Source: Deltaproteobacteria bacterium (GTDB taxonomy: Bacteria > Desulfobacterota_B > Binatia > UBA9968). From it: 10,415 bases of DNA. Below the pieces are notes generated by a model, which was not told the DNA's origin, searched no databases, and saw only the letters and a list, made by a program, of their open reading frames with translations. Shown here piece by piece: positions 1 to 5,624 of this stretch. Within the stretch, counting starts at the first letter, position 1; each line of letters begins with the position of its first letter. Where the stretch lies: contig JAPUHZ010000051.1 in NCBI GenBank assembly GCA_027297485.1, positions 1 through 10,415 on the forward strand, read 5' to 3'. Position numbers and translations under genes: made by a program.

Positions 1-27
1 GGGCGAAATGATTTCATCCTTATAGAA

Positions 28-513
28 CTACTCGACGATGAGGGGGTAGTTCGGTGTAGGATTCAACGGACAGCTATACCAGTAAGATCCCTTTTTCAGG
101 GTGATGGTATAGTCCTTCGTTTGGCCAAGCAGCAGTCCACCACCGGATACCGACGGCAAGACTGCCCGTCCGAGTCCCTGACCCCGGACCCAGAAACCTA
201 ATTCATAAGGGACACTCTTATTTATCACTCGGAAAATCACCTTGCCCGGAGATAGGTGAAGAGGCTTGAACTGCCGTTGAGCAATGCTTTGTTTGTTGAT
301 GGCAACGCAGTCCGCAGCCCTCTTGGAGCGGTAGTCTTTGGGATTGACCTCGCTCTCGACAAATAAGCAGGGGATCTGGGTCAGGGGTATCACTACTACT
401 CCGTTTTCCCTCGTGATGTGGGAGTCGGCCCAGACCGGGCCTGCGGCCAAAAGGAACAGCACCAACGTCCACATTCCCTTTCTTCGAAGCACGCTGGTTC
501 TTCTTTCTGACAT
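28..513 (-). CDS. Secreted cupredoxin-like protein, copper ligands incomplete
   Basis: The 161-residue protein has a basic N-terminus, a hydrophobic segment (about residues 14-25) and a likely signal peptidase site after Ala29, so it should be exported. The rest looks like a small beta-barrel of the cupredoxin kind: a segment around 84-108 resembling 'LSPGKVIFRVINKS', a Gly-rich turn, then a C-terminal strand 'GSYWYSCPLNPTPNYP'. Classical blue-copper proteins end Cys-x-His-x-Met; here Cys148 is present but no His or Met follows it, so a type 1 copper site is doubtful. Cys49 and Cys69 are the only other cysteines. An AGGAG lies 8 nt before the ATG (plus 522-526). It is the last gene of the minus-strand sigma/anti-sigma group, 85 nt after the anti-sigma gene. 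The fold is inferred; the function is unknown. Confidence 0.72.
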   Translation of the reverse strand: MSERRTSVLRRKGMWTLVLFLLAAGPVWADSHITRENGVVVIPLTQIPCLFVESEVNPKDYRSKRAADCVAINKQSIAQRQFKPLHLSPGKVIFRVINKSVPYELGFWVRGQGLGRAVLPSVSGGGLLLGQTKDYTITLKKGSYWYSCPLNPTPNYPLIVE

Positions 514-598
514 TTGTAAATCTCCTATTATATATTAGCTTTAAGGTCTGTTTGGTGCAAAGGGACTCGTACTTCCTTCCCGCCTGGTCAGTTTCTTT

Positions 599-1360
599 TT
601 AACTGCCCATGGCAACCTGCTGTGCAAGGACGAGAAGCTTCTCCTTGGAAAGTGTAGAAGCAAGGATGCAGAGGAGATTCTTCTGTTTCCAAGCGATCAG
701 ATTGACACCTTCCTGGCTATAACTGACAAAATCTCGACTTGAGGCCCGAATAGTTTTGGCACCAGGAGGAGGCGAAATATCTGTCCCCTCAAATTCCTGC
801 GCCAGCAGATACTCTTTCCCTTGCCCTTGATAGACAAAGACCCGCCCTTCTTGCCCTTTAACCCGGTGGGTTTGCCTTGCTAATACACGATAACCCCAGG
901 GGCTCAAATCTAACAGCCGAGCAGCAGGAGTTAACGAAGAACCCGCTTGTGGAGTATTCGCGATTCCCTGTGTTACCTTCTGGTACTGGGCTATCGTATC
1001 GGTGAGGATATCTTCCTGAACCGTGCCCGGCCAAAACAGATAGGGAACAGCCACCATCAGCAAGAGGGCAAAGGCAGCCGCCAACCCATGAGACATATAG
1101 GACCAGCCAAAAATGCCTTCCCTATTGGCCCCTCCTAATTGGTCTAAGAGCCTTTCTTTTAAGCCTGGTCTGGCCGGAATGGGAGAGAGCTTGCGCTTAA
1201 GAGTTTTCTTCACCGCACTCTCCCACAGAAACATTTGCATGCATTTGGGGCATTGGTCGAGGTGAAATTGGGCCGCCAGCCTCTCCCCTGACAAAAGAGC
1301 CCCATCAACATGAGCCGCTATAATTTCTTTATACTCTTGGCAATCTATGATTGTTCTCAC
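599..1360 (-). CDS. Membrane anti-sigma factor with ZAS zinc finger
   Basis: This is the probable cognate inhibitor of the ECF sigma factor encoded 77 nt upstream. The N-terminus has the exact ZAS/zf-HC2 ligand pattern: Cys7, then His33-x3-Cys37-x2-Cys40. Members of this family bind zinc and clamp the sigma factor, and some (RsrA, ChrR types) release it on thiol oxidation. One transmembrane helix spans about 92-110, followed by a periplasmic domain of about 140 residues with no recognised motif, so the signal may be sensed outside the membrane. The start is GTG at 1358-1360, because an in-frame TAG lies a few codons upstream and no ATG precedes the zinc-finger cysteine; an A/G-rich stretch abuts it with poor spacing. 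The stop is TAA. The inducer is not evident. Confidence 0.88.
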   Translation of the reverse strand: MRTIIDCQEYKEIIAAHVDGALLSGERLAAQFHLDQCPKCMQMFLWESAVKKTLKRKLSPIPARPGLKERLLDQLGGANREGIFGWSYMSHGLAAAFALLLMVAVPYLFWPGTVQEDILTDTIAQYQKVTQGIANTPQAGSSLTPAARLLDLSPWGYRVLARQTHRVKGQEGRVFVYQGQGKEYLLAQEFEGTDISPPPGAKTIRASSRDFVSYSQEGVNLIAWKQKNLLCILASTLSKEKLLVLAQQVAMGS

Positions 1361-1437
1361 CCCCTTTCCGGTCTATATTCGGCCTTTGCCTCTTTTCAAA
1401 CAAGGACCAGCTGGTAAAAGGTTCCCCCGCACAATAA

Positions 1438-2058
1438 CTATTCCTTTAGCACCCCTCTTTTTAAGGCATAGTCCTTTAATGCCACCTGAAGCATTCGACG
1501 TCCCCGCGACAGTCTTGAACGAATAGTACCAACAGCACATTCCATGACCTTTGCCGCCTCTTCGTAACTTAGCTCCTCAACATCTACAAGCATGATGGCG
1601 CTCCGGTACTCCTCCGGCAGTTCCTTCAGTGCCTCTTTTACCTCGTGATCCATGAGTCGGGAGAAAAAAATGTTCTCCGGATCACCCTTCTTTGCCTTCT
1701 CACCCTGCTCCACGATGGACTCATAAATTTGGTCGATCTTTTCCCAATCCACCATCTCTGGCTCCCGCCTTTTTTTCCAATACCGGTTGATAAAGAGGTT
1801 CCGCTGGATGGATAGAAGCCAGGCCTTACAGTTCGTTCCAGGTTCGAATTTGTCAAAGAAACGAAGGGCTCGTAGGTAGGTCTCCTGAACCAGATCTTCA
1901 GCCTCGGCCTCGTTCTTTGTGAGGTAAAAAGCCGCAGTGTAAAGATGAGAGAGCTGGGGAAGGGCCACTTGCTCAAACTCCGCCTTTAAGGCCTTCTCCT
2001 TGTTCAAGGAAAATGGCAATAGCCGTCCTCCAGCGAGCGCTTCGGTTGTCCCGTTCAT
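1438..2058 (-). CDS. ECF-family RNA polymerase sigma factor
   Basis: The 206-residue protein has the two-domain ECF layout. Region 2 lies at about 24-100, with the DLVQETYLRAL helix and the 'CKAWLLSIQRNLFINRYWKK' core. Region 4 lies at about 135-192, with 'LPEEYRSAIMLVDVEELSYE' followed by a helix-turn-helix ending in GTIRSRLSRGRRML. Length and motif order are normal for the family. The start is ATG 2056-2058, with AAGGAGAG about 12 nt upstream; the stop is TAG. It lies between the 149-aa hypothetical gene (30 nt upstream) and the anti-sigma gene, consistent with co-transcription from the ECF-type promoter at 2583-2611, which would make it autoregulatory. Similar promoter sites elsewhere in the window suggest it also drives neighbouring redox genes; that is inference. 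Confidence 0.93.
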   Translation of the reverse strand: MNGTTEALAGGRLLPFSLNKEKALKAEFEQVALPQLSHLYTAAFYLTKNEAEAEDLVQETYLRALRFFDKFEPGTNCKAWLLSIQRNLFINRYWKKRREPEMVDWEKIDQIYESIVEQGEKAKKGDPENIFFSRLMDHEVKEALKELPEEYRSAIMLVDVEELSYEEAAKVMECAVGTIRSRLSRGRRMLQVALKDYALKRGVLKE

Positions 2059-2088
2059 TATTTTAGGATCTCTCCTTTTTAGACGGAT

Positions 2089-2538
2089 TTAGCGAGCTGC
2101 CGCTTTCAAAGAGTTCTGTCCTGTTCTTCCGAATGCCACCACACTTGGCTCCTCTCTCGGAGTTAAGTGATAGATCTTGGCTTTGTGATGCTCCGCGACC
2201 TTCCTTTCCTTCCAGCGCAGCAGCCCCTGACGAACGTACTCAGGGTTAAAACCCAAGACCTCACAGATGCTTTCAAATGAGAAGAGCCAATCGCTGTTCT
2301 CCTCATGTATCCACTCCTCCGCCTCACGGAATAGGCTCTTTCCTCTGCTATCTAAAGAGAAGATATATCTCTGGAAACATGCAATGCCGTCCTCCAAGAC
2401 CGCAAGCATAAGACTCTTCTCGGGCTCTAAGTGTGCCCTGCTGCGTAAGTTTTCAAAATACTCAGCGGGAAGAAGAATGTCCGGCTGGAACAGAGAAGCC
2501 ATCCTCCCTTCGACGCTATGGCTTGTTTCATCTTGCAT
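2089..2538 (-). CDS. Conserved hypothetical protein, first gene of the sigma operon
   Basis: The 149-residue soluble protein has no signal peptide. It is mostly helical, with a middle block 'LMLAVLEDGIACFQRYIF', an acidic-aromatic segment EAEEWI near 73, and an HTH-like segment 'FSFESICEVLGFNPEYVRQG' at about 86-106. The last of these resembles the second half of a DNA-binding helix-turn-helix followed by a basic patch (LLRWKERK). I know similar proteins as conserved hypotheticals in genomes of this type but cannot name a function. ATG 2536-2538 is preceded by AGGTGG at suitable spacing, and by an ECF-type promoter whose -10 ends 44 nt upstream. Its position in front of the sigma gene suggests an accessory regulator, but nothing in the sequence proves it. 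Confidence 0.8.
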   Translation of the reverse strand: MQDETSHSVEGRMASLFQPDILLPAEYFENLRSRAHLEPEKSLMLAVLEDGIACFQRYIFSLDSRGKSLFREAEEWIHEENSDWLFSFESICEVLGFNPEYVRQGLLRWKERKVAEHHKAKIYHLTPREEPSVVAFGRTGQNSLKAAAR

Positions 2539-2582
2539 AAAAAACCACCTATCGAGTGCCCGCCTGGGCTAAGCTCTAAATA

Positions 2583-2611
2583 TTTAACCGTTTCCCTCCG
2601 GGGAAAGTTCC
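2583..2611 (-). promoter_or_regulatory. ECF-type promoter of the sigma/anti-sigma operon
   Basis: Reading the minus strand, GGAACTT (2611-2605) is followed by 16 nt and GTTAAA (2588-2583). This is a typical ECF -35/-10 pair, 44 nt before the ATG at 2538. The same GGAAC-18 nt-GTT geometry recurs at five other intergenic sites in the window. Autoregulation by the downstream sigma factor is the natural inference. Confidence 0.68.
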
Positions 2612-2653
2612 TAAAGAACAATTTTTAGCGAAAAAACTCTTTTTATCGCGCCG

Positions 2654-2682
2654 GGAACCTTCTCCATCCGTCTCTTGTTTAG
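2654..2682 (+). promoter_or_regulatory. ECF-type promoter, divergent, for the NPC-repeat protein
   Basis: GGAACCT (2654-2660), 16 nt, then GTTTAG (2677-2682). Spacing is identical to the minus-strand promoter 42 nt away, giving a divergent pair. The ribosome binding site AAGGAGGT (2689-2696) and GTG start (2705) follow closely, so the leader would be very short. The -10 is less perfect than in the opposite promoter. Confidence 0.5.
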
Positions 2683-2704
2683 CTGAGCAAGGAGGTAAAT
2701 AGTT

Positions 2705-3322
2705 GTGATTACAACATTCAGGTTTGGAAGAGCTCTCTTGGCCGGAGTTTTAGGAACAATAGCCATGACCATACTTATGTATGGTTGGCCGATGGTAGGA
2801 CTCCCCCGCATGGACATCATGGCTGTGTTAGGAGGGGTATTCCCTTTCGGTATATCACCCTACGTGATGGGATTGTTCATGCATGTCGGCATAGGGATCT
2901 CACTTGCGCTGATCTATGGCCTGGTTTTTGACCCGTGGCTACCCGGTCCGGGGTGGTTACGAGGCGCTCTGTTTTCCTTTATCCCTTGGGTTTTTGCTAT
3001 AACCCTCCTAGGGCCGAGCCTTCTCGTGGCTAGTGAATTCTTAAAGGGGAAAGAAGCTGTTGCAGCTAATCCGTGTTCTATATCCAACCCATGTGCGGTT
3101 AGAGCCACAAATCCGTGTTCCGCGGATCAACTCAAATCCAACCCCTGTTCCCCTAAAGTAAGCAACCCATGTGGAGTGAAGGCCAATCCCTGTGCTAGTG
3201 CGAACCCCTGTGGAGGCGACAGCGCATCCTCTAATGGACCTTCGCCTGAAGCCATGAGCTTATTGGTCCATTTGCTTTACGGGGTTGTTTTAGGAGTTGC
3301 CTATAGGCCATCAGGTGCCTGA
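2705..3322 (+). CDS. Four-helix membrane protein with seven Asn-Pro-Cys repeats
   Basis: The 205-residue protein has hydrophobic helices at about 9-32, 50-75, 84-109 and 183-200. Between helices 3 and 4 is a hydrophilic loop (residues 122-169) with NPC repeated seven times, separated by 2-7 small or polar residues. Positively charged N- and C-terminal ends suggest both ends are cytoplasmic, which would place the Cys-rich loop in the periplasm; this is a weak topology inference. The helical part resembles small DUF1440-like bacterial membrane proteins. Regularly spaced cysteines next to redox genes suggest metal binding or disulfide chemistry, but the function is unknown. The start is GTG, supported by a strong AAGGAGGT 8 nt upstream; the stop is TGA. 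It appears driven by the ECF-type site at 2654-2682. Confidence 0.87.
   Translation: MITTFRFGRALLAGVLGTIAMTILMYGWPMVGLPRMDIMAVLGGVFPFGISPYVMGLFMHVGIGISLALIYGLVFDPWLPGPGWLRGALFSFIPWVFAITLLGPSLLVASEFLKGKEAVAANPCSISNPCAVRATNPCSADQLKSNPCSPKVSNPCGVKANPCASANPCGGDSASSNGPSPEAMSLLVHLLYGVVLGVAYRPSGA
3068..3211 (+). repeat. In-gene NPC tripeptide repeat tract
   Basis: Seven Asn-Pro-Cys units (first Asn codon 3068, last Cys codon 3209-3211) with variable spacers. Codons vary (AAT/AAC, CCG/CCA/CCC) although Cys is always TGT. The tract therefore looks selected at the protein level and is not a recent DNA slippage product. Confidence 0.9.
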
Positions 3323-3362
3323 GGGCAAGAGATACTCGCTGCGAGACTCGTGGAGTCCCAGA

Positions 3363-3391
3363 GGAACTAAAAGATAAATGGGATTGTTTAA
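3363..3391 (+). promoter_or_regulatory. ECF-type promoter before the 59-aa secreted peptide
   Basis: GGAACTA (3363-3369), 16 nt, then GTTTAA (3386-3391), about 50 nt before the ATG at 3441. It has the same element and spacing as the other ECF-type sites and lies just after the stop of the NPC-repeat gene. Confidence 0.58.
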
Positions 3392-3440
3392 GGATCAGAA
3401 GACACGTCATTAGATCTATTGGATTGGAAGAGGTGAAGTC

Positions 3441-3620
3441 ATGGAAGAGAAGAAGAACATCTGTTTCGTAATATTGAGCCTCGTGATTCTATTGCTCTTC
3501 AGCAATAATCTCCATGCTGAGCCGATGCGAGCCATAGAGAATCTTCGTAGTGAGACAGTCTTTGTTCCCCTGTCCGCACCAGATAAGGGTCGGCTCTTAG
3601 CTCGCTTGGGAGTGAAGTAA
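3441..3620 (+). CDS. Small secreted peptide, 59 aa, unknown function
   Basis: ATG GAA GAG AAG AAG starts a 59-codon frame ending in TAA. Residues 1-5 are charged, about 7-22 form a hydrophobic core (CFVILSLVILLLF), and a signal peptidase site is likely after NNLHA (residue 26), leaving a mature peptide of about 33 residues rich in Arg, Leu and Glu and without cysteine. AGAGGTG (3429-3435) is a well-placed ribosome binding site, and an ECF-type promoter lies upstream at 3363-3391. A promoter, ribosome site and clean signal sequence make it likely to be a real gene despite its length. It could be the stump of a longer secreted protein. I do not recognise a family. Confidence 0.6.
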   Translation: MEEKKNICFVILSLVILLLFSNNLHAEPMRAIENLRSETVFVPLSAPDKGRLLARLGVK

Positions 3621-3623
3621 ATT

Positions 3624-3652
3624 GGAACTTTTACCCACGCGATCGAGTTTTA
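3624..3652 (+). promoter_or_regulatory. ECF-type promoter before the broken short ORF and CxxC/TlpA genes
   Basis: GGAACTT (3624-3630), 16 nt, then GTTTTA (3647-3652), starting 4 nt after the stop of the 59-aa ORF. A ribosome binding site (AAAAGGAG, 3671-3678) and an ATG follow, so a transcript from here is plausible. It may extend into the genes at 3873 and 4086. Confidence 0.52.
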
Positions 3653-3684
3653 ACTATGTGTTGGCGGTAAAAAAGGAGTTTTTC

Positions 3685-3770
3685 ATGAAGATCTAAGCAA
3701 CCCGTGTGTGTTGTGGAGCAGGCTGAGACGGAGTTTCTTTTATCCGAGGCCCTCTTGGGGTAGCTCATGA
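3685..3770 (+). pseudogene. Interrupted short ORF with an NPC motif
   Basis: A good ribosome binding site precedes ATG AAG ATC TAA at 3685-3696, a frame of only three codons. Shifted by one base, the frame from 3696 to 3770 is open and encodes 24 residues beginning SNPCVLWSRLRRSFF, sharing the Asn-Pro-Cys motif with the gene at 2705. A single-base deletion near 3694 would join the two parts into a peptide of about 27 residues. This could be a frameshifted remnant, an assembly error, or coincidence. Confidence 0.3.
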
Positions 3771-3809
3771 GTCCATGTTGCTGTGCTATTTAACAGGCAG
3801 AAGGGGAGA

Positions 3810-3869
3810 ATGGCAAAATCGGGATCGCATTTGCGGGGAAAACGATACGGCTCCAAGGGACGGAGGTAG
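3810..3869 (+). CDS. Possible 19-aa basic leader peptide
   Basis: The ATG at 3810 opens a 19-codon frame with many Lys, Arg and Gly residues, ending in TAG at 3867-3869. Its last codons form the CGGAGG ribosome binding site of the next gene, whose ATG is 4 nt after the stop, an arrangement that could couple translation. AAGGGGAG lies directly before the start, but the spacing is tight. There is no homology argument; it may be chance. Confidence 0.2.
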   Translation: MAKSGSHLRGKRYGSKGRR

Positions 3870-3872
3870 AGA

Positions 3873-4082
3873 ATGAAGTGTCAACGGTGCCTGAGGGGTG
3901 AAGAGGCTCGATACCGGGCGTATACGGATGCCATGGAAATTAAGGCATGTACCTCATGCGCCGAAGAAGCTCGCAGATTGGGCATTGTCGTTATAGCGCT
4001 CGATCTTTGGGACGGAAGAAATGTGGAGGTGAGCGGAGTGAAGGAAATGCATCACAGTCCCATAAATCCTGAATCCATTTAA
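3873..4082 (+). CDS. Small zinc-ribbon-like protein with two CxxC knuckles
   Basis: The 69-residue soluble protein has two CxxC pairs, Cys3-x2-Cys6 and Cys26-x2-Cys29, separated by a short strand-like segment (ARYRAYTDAMEIKAC). This is the layout of a treble-clef or ribbon zinc site, or alternatively a thiol redox pair. After residue 35 the sequence (RLGIVVIALDLWDGRN) has no recognisable motif. CGGAGG (3861-3866) sits 6 nt before the ATG. The stop is only 3 nt before the TlpA-like gene, so the two are almost certainly co-transcribed. The function is unknown; the neighbourhood suggests a redox or metal role. Confidence 0.75.
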   Translation: MKCQRCLRGEEARYRAYTDAMEIKACTSCAEEARRLGIVVIALDLWDGRNVEVSGVKEMHHSPINPESI

Positions 4083-4085
4083 TCT

Positions 4086-4664
4086 ATGGCACTTAAGGTC
4101 ACAGCTTTCATTATTGTCCTGCTTCTAACGCTTGCTGGACTAATACTTTCCAACCAGGATTTTCCCCAAAGACAAAAAACTCCTGTGACCACGGAAGACG
4201 ACCTTTTAACGAAGCTGAGCATTGAACAAATGGACAAGAAGACCTCCGCTCCTGACTTTACCTTAAAGGATCTATCCGGGGAAACAGTCAGGCTCCGAGA
4301 CCTTAGAGGGAAGGTCGTTTTCCTTAATTTCTGGGCTACCTGGTGTCCACCCTGCCGGCTGGAAATGCCTATGATGGAGGAGCTGCACAAGGAGTTCGGC
4401 AATCAGGGGTTAGTCATTTTGGCGATTAACAACCTCGAGGGATCTAAAGAGATCAAGGCATTTATCAAGCAACACAACCTCACTTTCACAACACTTCTAG
4501 ATGAAAAGGGGAAAGTCTTTGAACTCTACCGGACATGGTCCCTCCCTACAACGTATCTCATAGGCAAGAACGGAGAAGTCGTCGGTAAAGTCATTGGTTA
4601 CCGCGACTGGCATAGTGACTTGGCCCAGTCTCTCTTGCGACAACTCCTTGAAGATAGAGCATAA
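4086..4664 (+). CDS. Membrane-anchored TlpA/ResA-type thiol-disulfide oxidoreductase
   Basis: The 192-residue protein has one uncleaved N-terminal helix (about 5-22) that would anchor it facing the periplasm, then a thioredoxin-fold domain from about 53. The entry motif 'APDFTLKDLSGETVRLRDLR' is typical of the AhpC/TSA-TlpA group. The active site is FWATWCPPC with Cys87 and Cys90, followed by the family's LEMPMMEEL helix, and the cis-proline loop SLPTTYLIG is present. Such proteins reduce disulfides in the envelope, for example in cytochrome c maturation. Both catalytic residues are ordinary cysteines, in contrast to the selenocysteine genes downstream. The start follows the CxxC-protein stop by 3 nt without a strong ribosome site of its own, suggesting translational coupling. 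The exact substrate cannot be told. Confidence 0.9.
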   Translation: MALKVTAFIIVLLLTLAGLILSNQDFPQRQKTPVTTEDDLLTKLSIEQMDKKTSAPDFTLKDLSGETVRLRDLRGKVVFLNFWATWCPPCRLEMPMMEELHKEFGNQGLVILAINNLEGSKEIKAFIKQHNLTFTTLLDEKGKVFELYRTWSLPTTYLIGKNGEVVGKVIGYRDWHSDLAQSLLRQLLEDRA

Positions 4665-4701
4665 GAAACTTCAGAGATGTATGATTTGAATATTAGCATA
4701 C

Positions 4702-4802
4702 CCCGCGGCTAGCCGCGGGCACATAACCGATGGGGTTTCCAAAGGGGAGAAGTGGCAGCTCTTCCCTTTGGTCGACCTCGGGGTTTCAAACCCCGTGGTC
4801 GA
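4702..4802. repeat. Cluster of three inverted repeats (REP/MITE-like)
   Basis: Three dyads lie in 101 nt. First, CCCGCGGCT/AGCCGCGGG (4702-4719) is a perfect 18-nt palindrome. Second, CCAAAGGG (4739-4746) pairs with CCCTTTGG (4764-4771). Third, TCGACC-T-CGGGGTTT (4772-4786) pairs with AAACCCCG-T-GGTCGA (4788-4802), imperfect only at one T-T. A second GGGGTTT at 4732-4738 could pair alternatively with AAACCCC at 4788-4794. No U-run follows directly, so a simple terminator is unlikely. Dispersed intergenic repeats often look like this. Confidence 0.6.
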
Positions 4803-4843
4803 TATTGATTGCTGCGGCGAAATCATTTTTTTTCAGGTTATTG

Positions 4844-4872
4844 GGAACTCTTAATTTACCAATTCCGTACTG
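4844..4872 (+). promoter_or_regulatory. Weak ECF-like site before the CMD selenoprotein
   Basis: GGAACTC (4844-4850) is followed, at the same 16-nt distance as the other sites, by GTACTG (4867-4872). The -35 and spacing match but the -10 is poor. It would leave a leader of about 120 nt before the ATG at 4998. Offered only because of the identical geometry. Confidence 0.25.
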
Positions 4873-4997
4873 AGCAGTATCTCAACCGCACTCCACCCTT
4901 ATCCCCGACACAGAGATGGCTTGTCTGGATACCCTTATTGGGCTAAAGGGGTAAGTAGGCTTAGTCCAAAGGCGATTTAACAGGGAGGATTCTGAAA

Positions 4998-5597
4998 ATG
5001 CCTTACATCAAAACCATCGATGAGTCCGAGGCCACCGGGCAGATTAAGGAGATCTACGAGAAGAGAAGGGACCACCACACGGGAAAGGTCTCCAACATCG
5101 CGAAGCTCTTTAGCCTTCGTCCAGATCTATTGGAGGCTCAGCACAGGTTCTCGCGGGCCATTCAGTTTGGCGGTTCCAGCCTTGGGGTCAAGAGAGAGGA
5201 GATGATCTCCGTTTTGGTTGGCTCTCTCCTCCATTGCAGTTATTGAACGCTCTCTCACGGAGAGTTTCTCCGTAAAGAAGTGGGGGGGGATTACGACCTC
5301 GTCATGGCCATTGCGCACGATTACCGCCATGCGGGTTTGGATGAGAAAGATCTGGCCATGCTGGAGTACTCTGAAAAGATTACGCTTAGACCCAGTGAAA
5401 TTGTTGGGAAAGATATGCAGAGACTTCGGGAGGTCGGTTGGACAGATAAGGAGATTCTCAATATCGCTGCAGTGAGCTGCTATAGAAATTTCATTACCCG
5501 CATGGCTGATGCCCTTGGAGTAGAACTCACCGAGGACTATAGAAATCTACGTAAGGATTACGTAGACTCCCTGATGGTAGGGAAGAGGTTATTGTAA
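4998..5597 (+). CDS. AhpD/carboxymuconolactone-decarboxylase-like selenoprotein (CxxU)
   Basis: The frame is open for 199 residues if the UGA at 5244-5246 is read as selenocysteine (residue 83). The segment LLHCSY-U-TLSHG gives Cys80-x2-Sec83-x3-His87, the AhpD peroxidase motif C-x2-C-x3-H with the second Cys replaced. Glu68 lies 12 residues before Cys80, the same spacing as Glu118 to Cys130 in M. tuberculosis AhpD, so the whole catalytic set is present. Both flanking parts match the peroxidase-related CMD family, and total length is normal for it. No signal peptide is seen, so it should be cytoplasmic. A SECIS-like hairpin follows at 5257-5273. GGGAGG lies 9 nt before the ATG. The deiodinase-like selenoprotein begins 27 nt downstream, probably in one operon. 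The likely role is disulfide or peroxide reduction; the substrate is unknown. The alternative is two pseudogene halves. Confidence 0.87.
5257..5273 (+). promoter_or_regulatory. SECIS-like hairpin of the CMD selenoprotein
   Basis: ACGGAG (5257-5262) pairs perfectly with CTCCGT (5268-5273) around the loop AGTTT. The loop begins 16 nt after the UGA and has G at its second position, meeting the usual bacterial SECIS rules (loop 16-37 nt from UGA, G in the first two loop bases). An A-T pair can shorten the loop to GTT. Confidence 0.75.
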
Positions 5598-5624
5598 AAA
5601 ACTCTATAAATAGGGAGTTGGCCT

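Larger units (their letters stand above)
4665..4997. other. 333-bp non-coding stretch with hairpins and a weak promoter
   Basis: No convincing gene is present on either strand. It holds the hairpin cluster at 4702-4802, a T-run near 4827-4833, a weak ECF-like site at 4844-4872 and a short inverted repeat TACTG-AG-CAGTA (4868-4879). The GGGAGG ribosome site for the CMD selenoprotein lies at 4983-4988. Confidence 0.7.

Noticed and set aside
1396..1425. GGAACCT with GTTTGA on the minus strand between the sigma and anti-sigma genes.
   Set aside because: The spacer is 17 nt, not 16, and the -10 is weaker; the anti-sigma gene is expected to be co-transcribed with the sigma gene.
3320..3357. A possible fifth selenocysteine at the TGA ending the NPC-repeat gene; the frame continues 16 codons and hairpins CTCG-CTG-CGAG and GACTC-GTG-GAGTC follow.
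   Set aside because: The protein already ends after a complete last helix, there is no redox-motif context around the TGA, and the extension is short. It is more likely a true stop with a small dyad, possibly a weak terminator.
4868..4879. Inverted repeat TACTG-AG-CAGTA as a repressor operator.
   Set aside because: It is too short and single-copy in the window, with no regulator gene of that type next to it.
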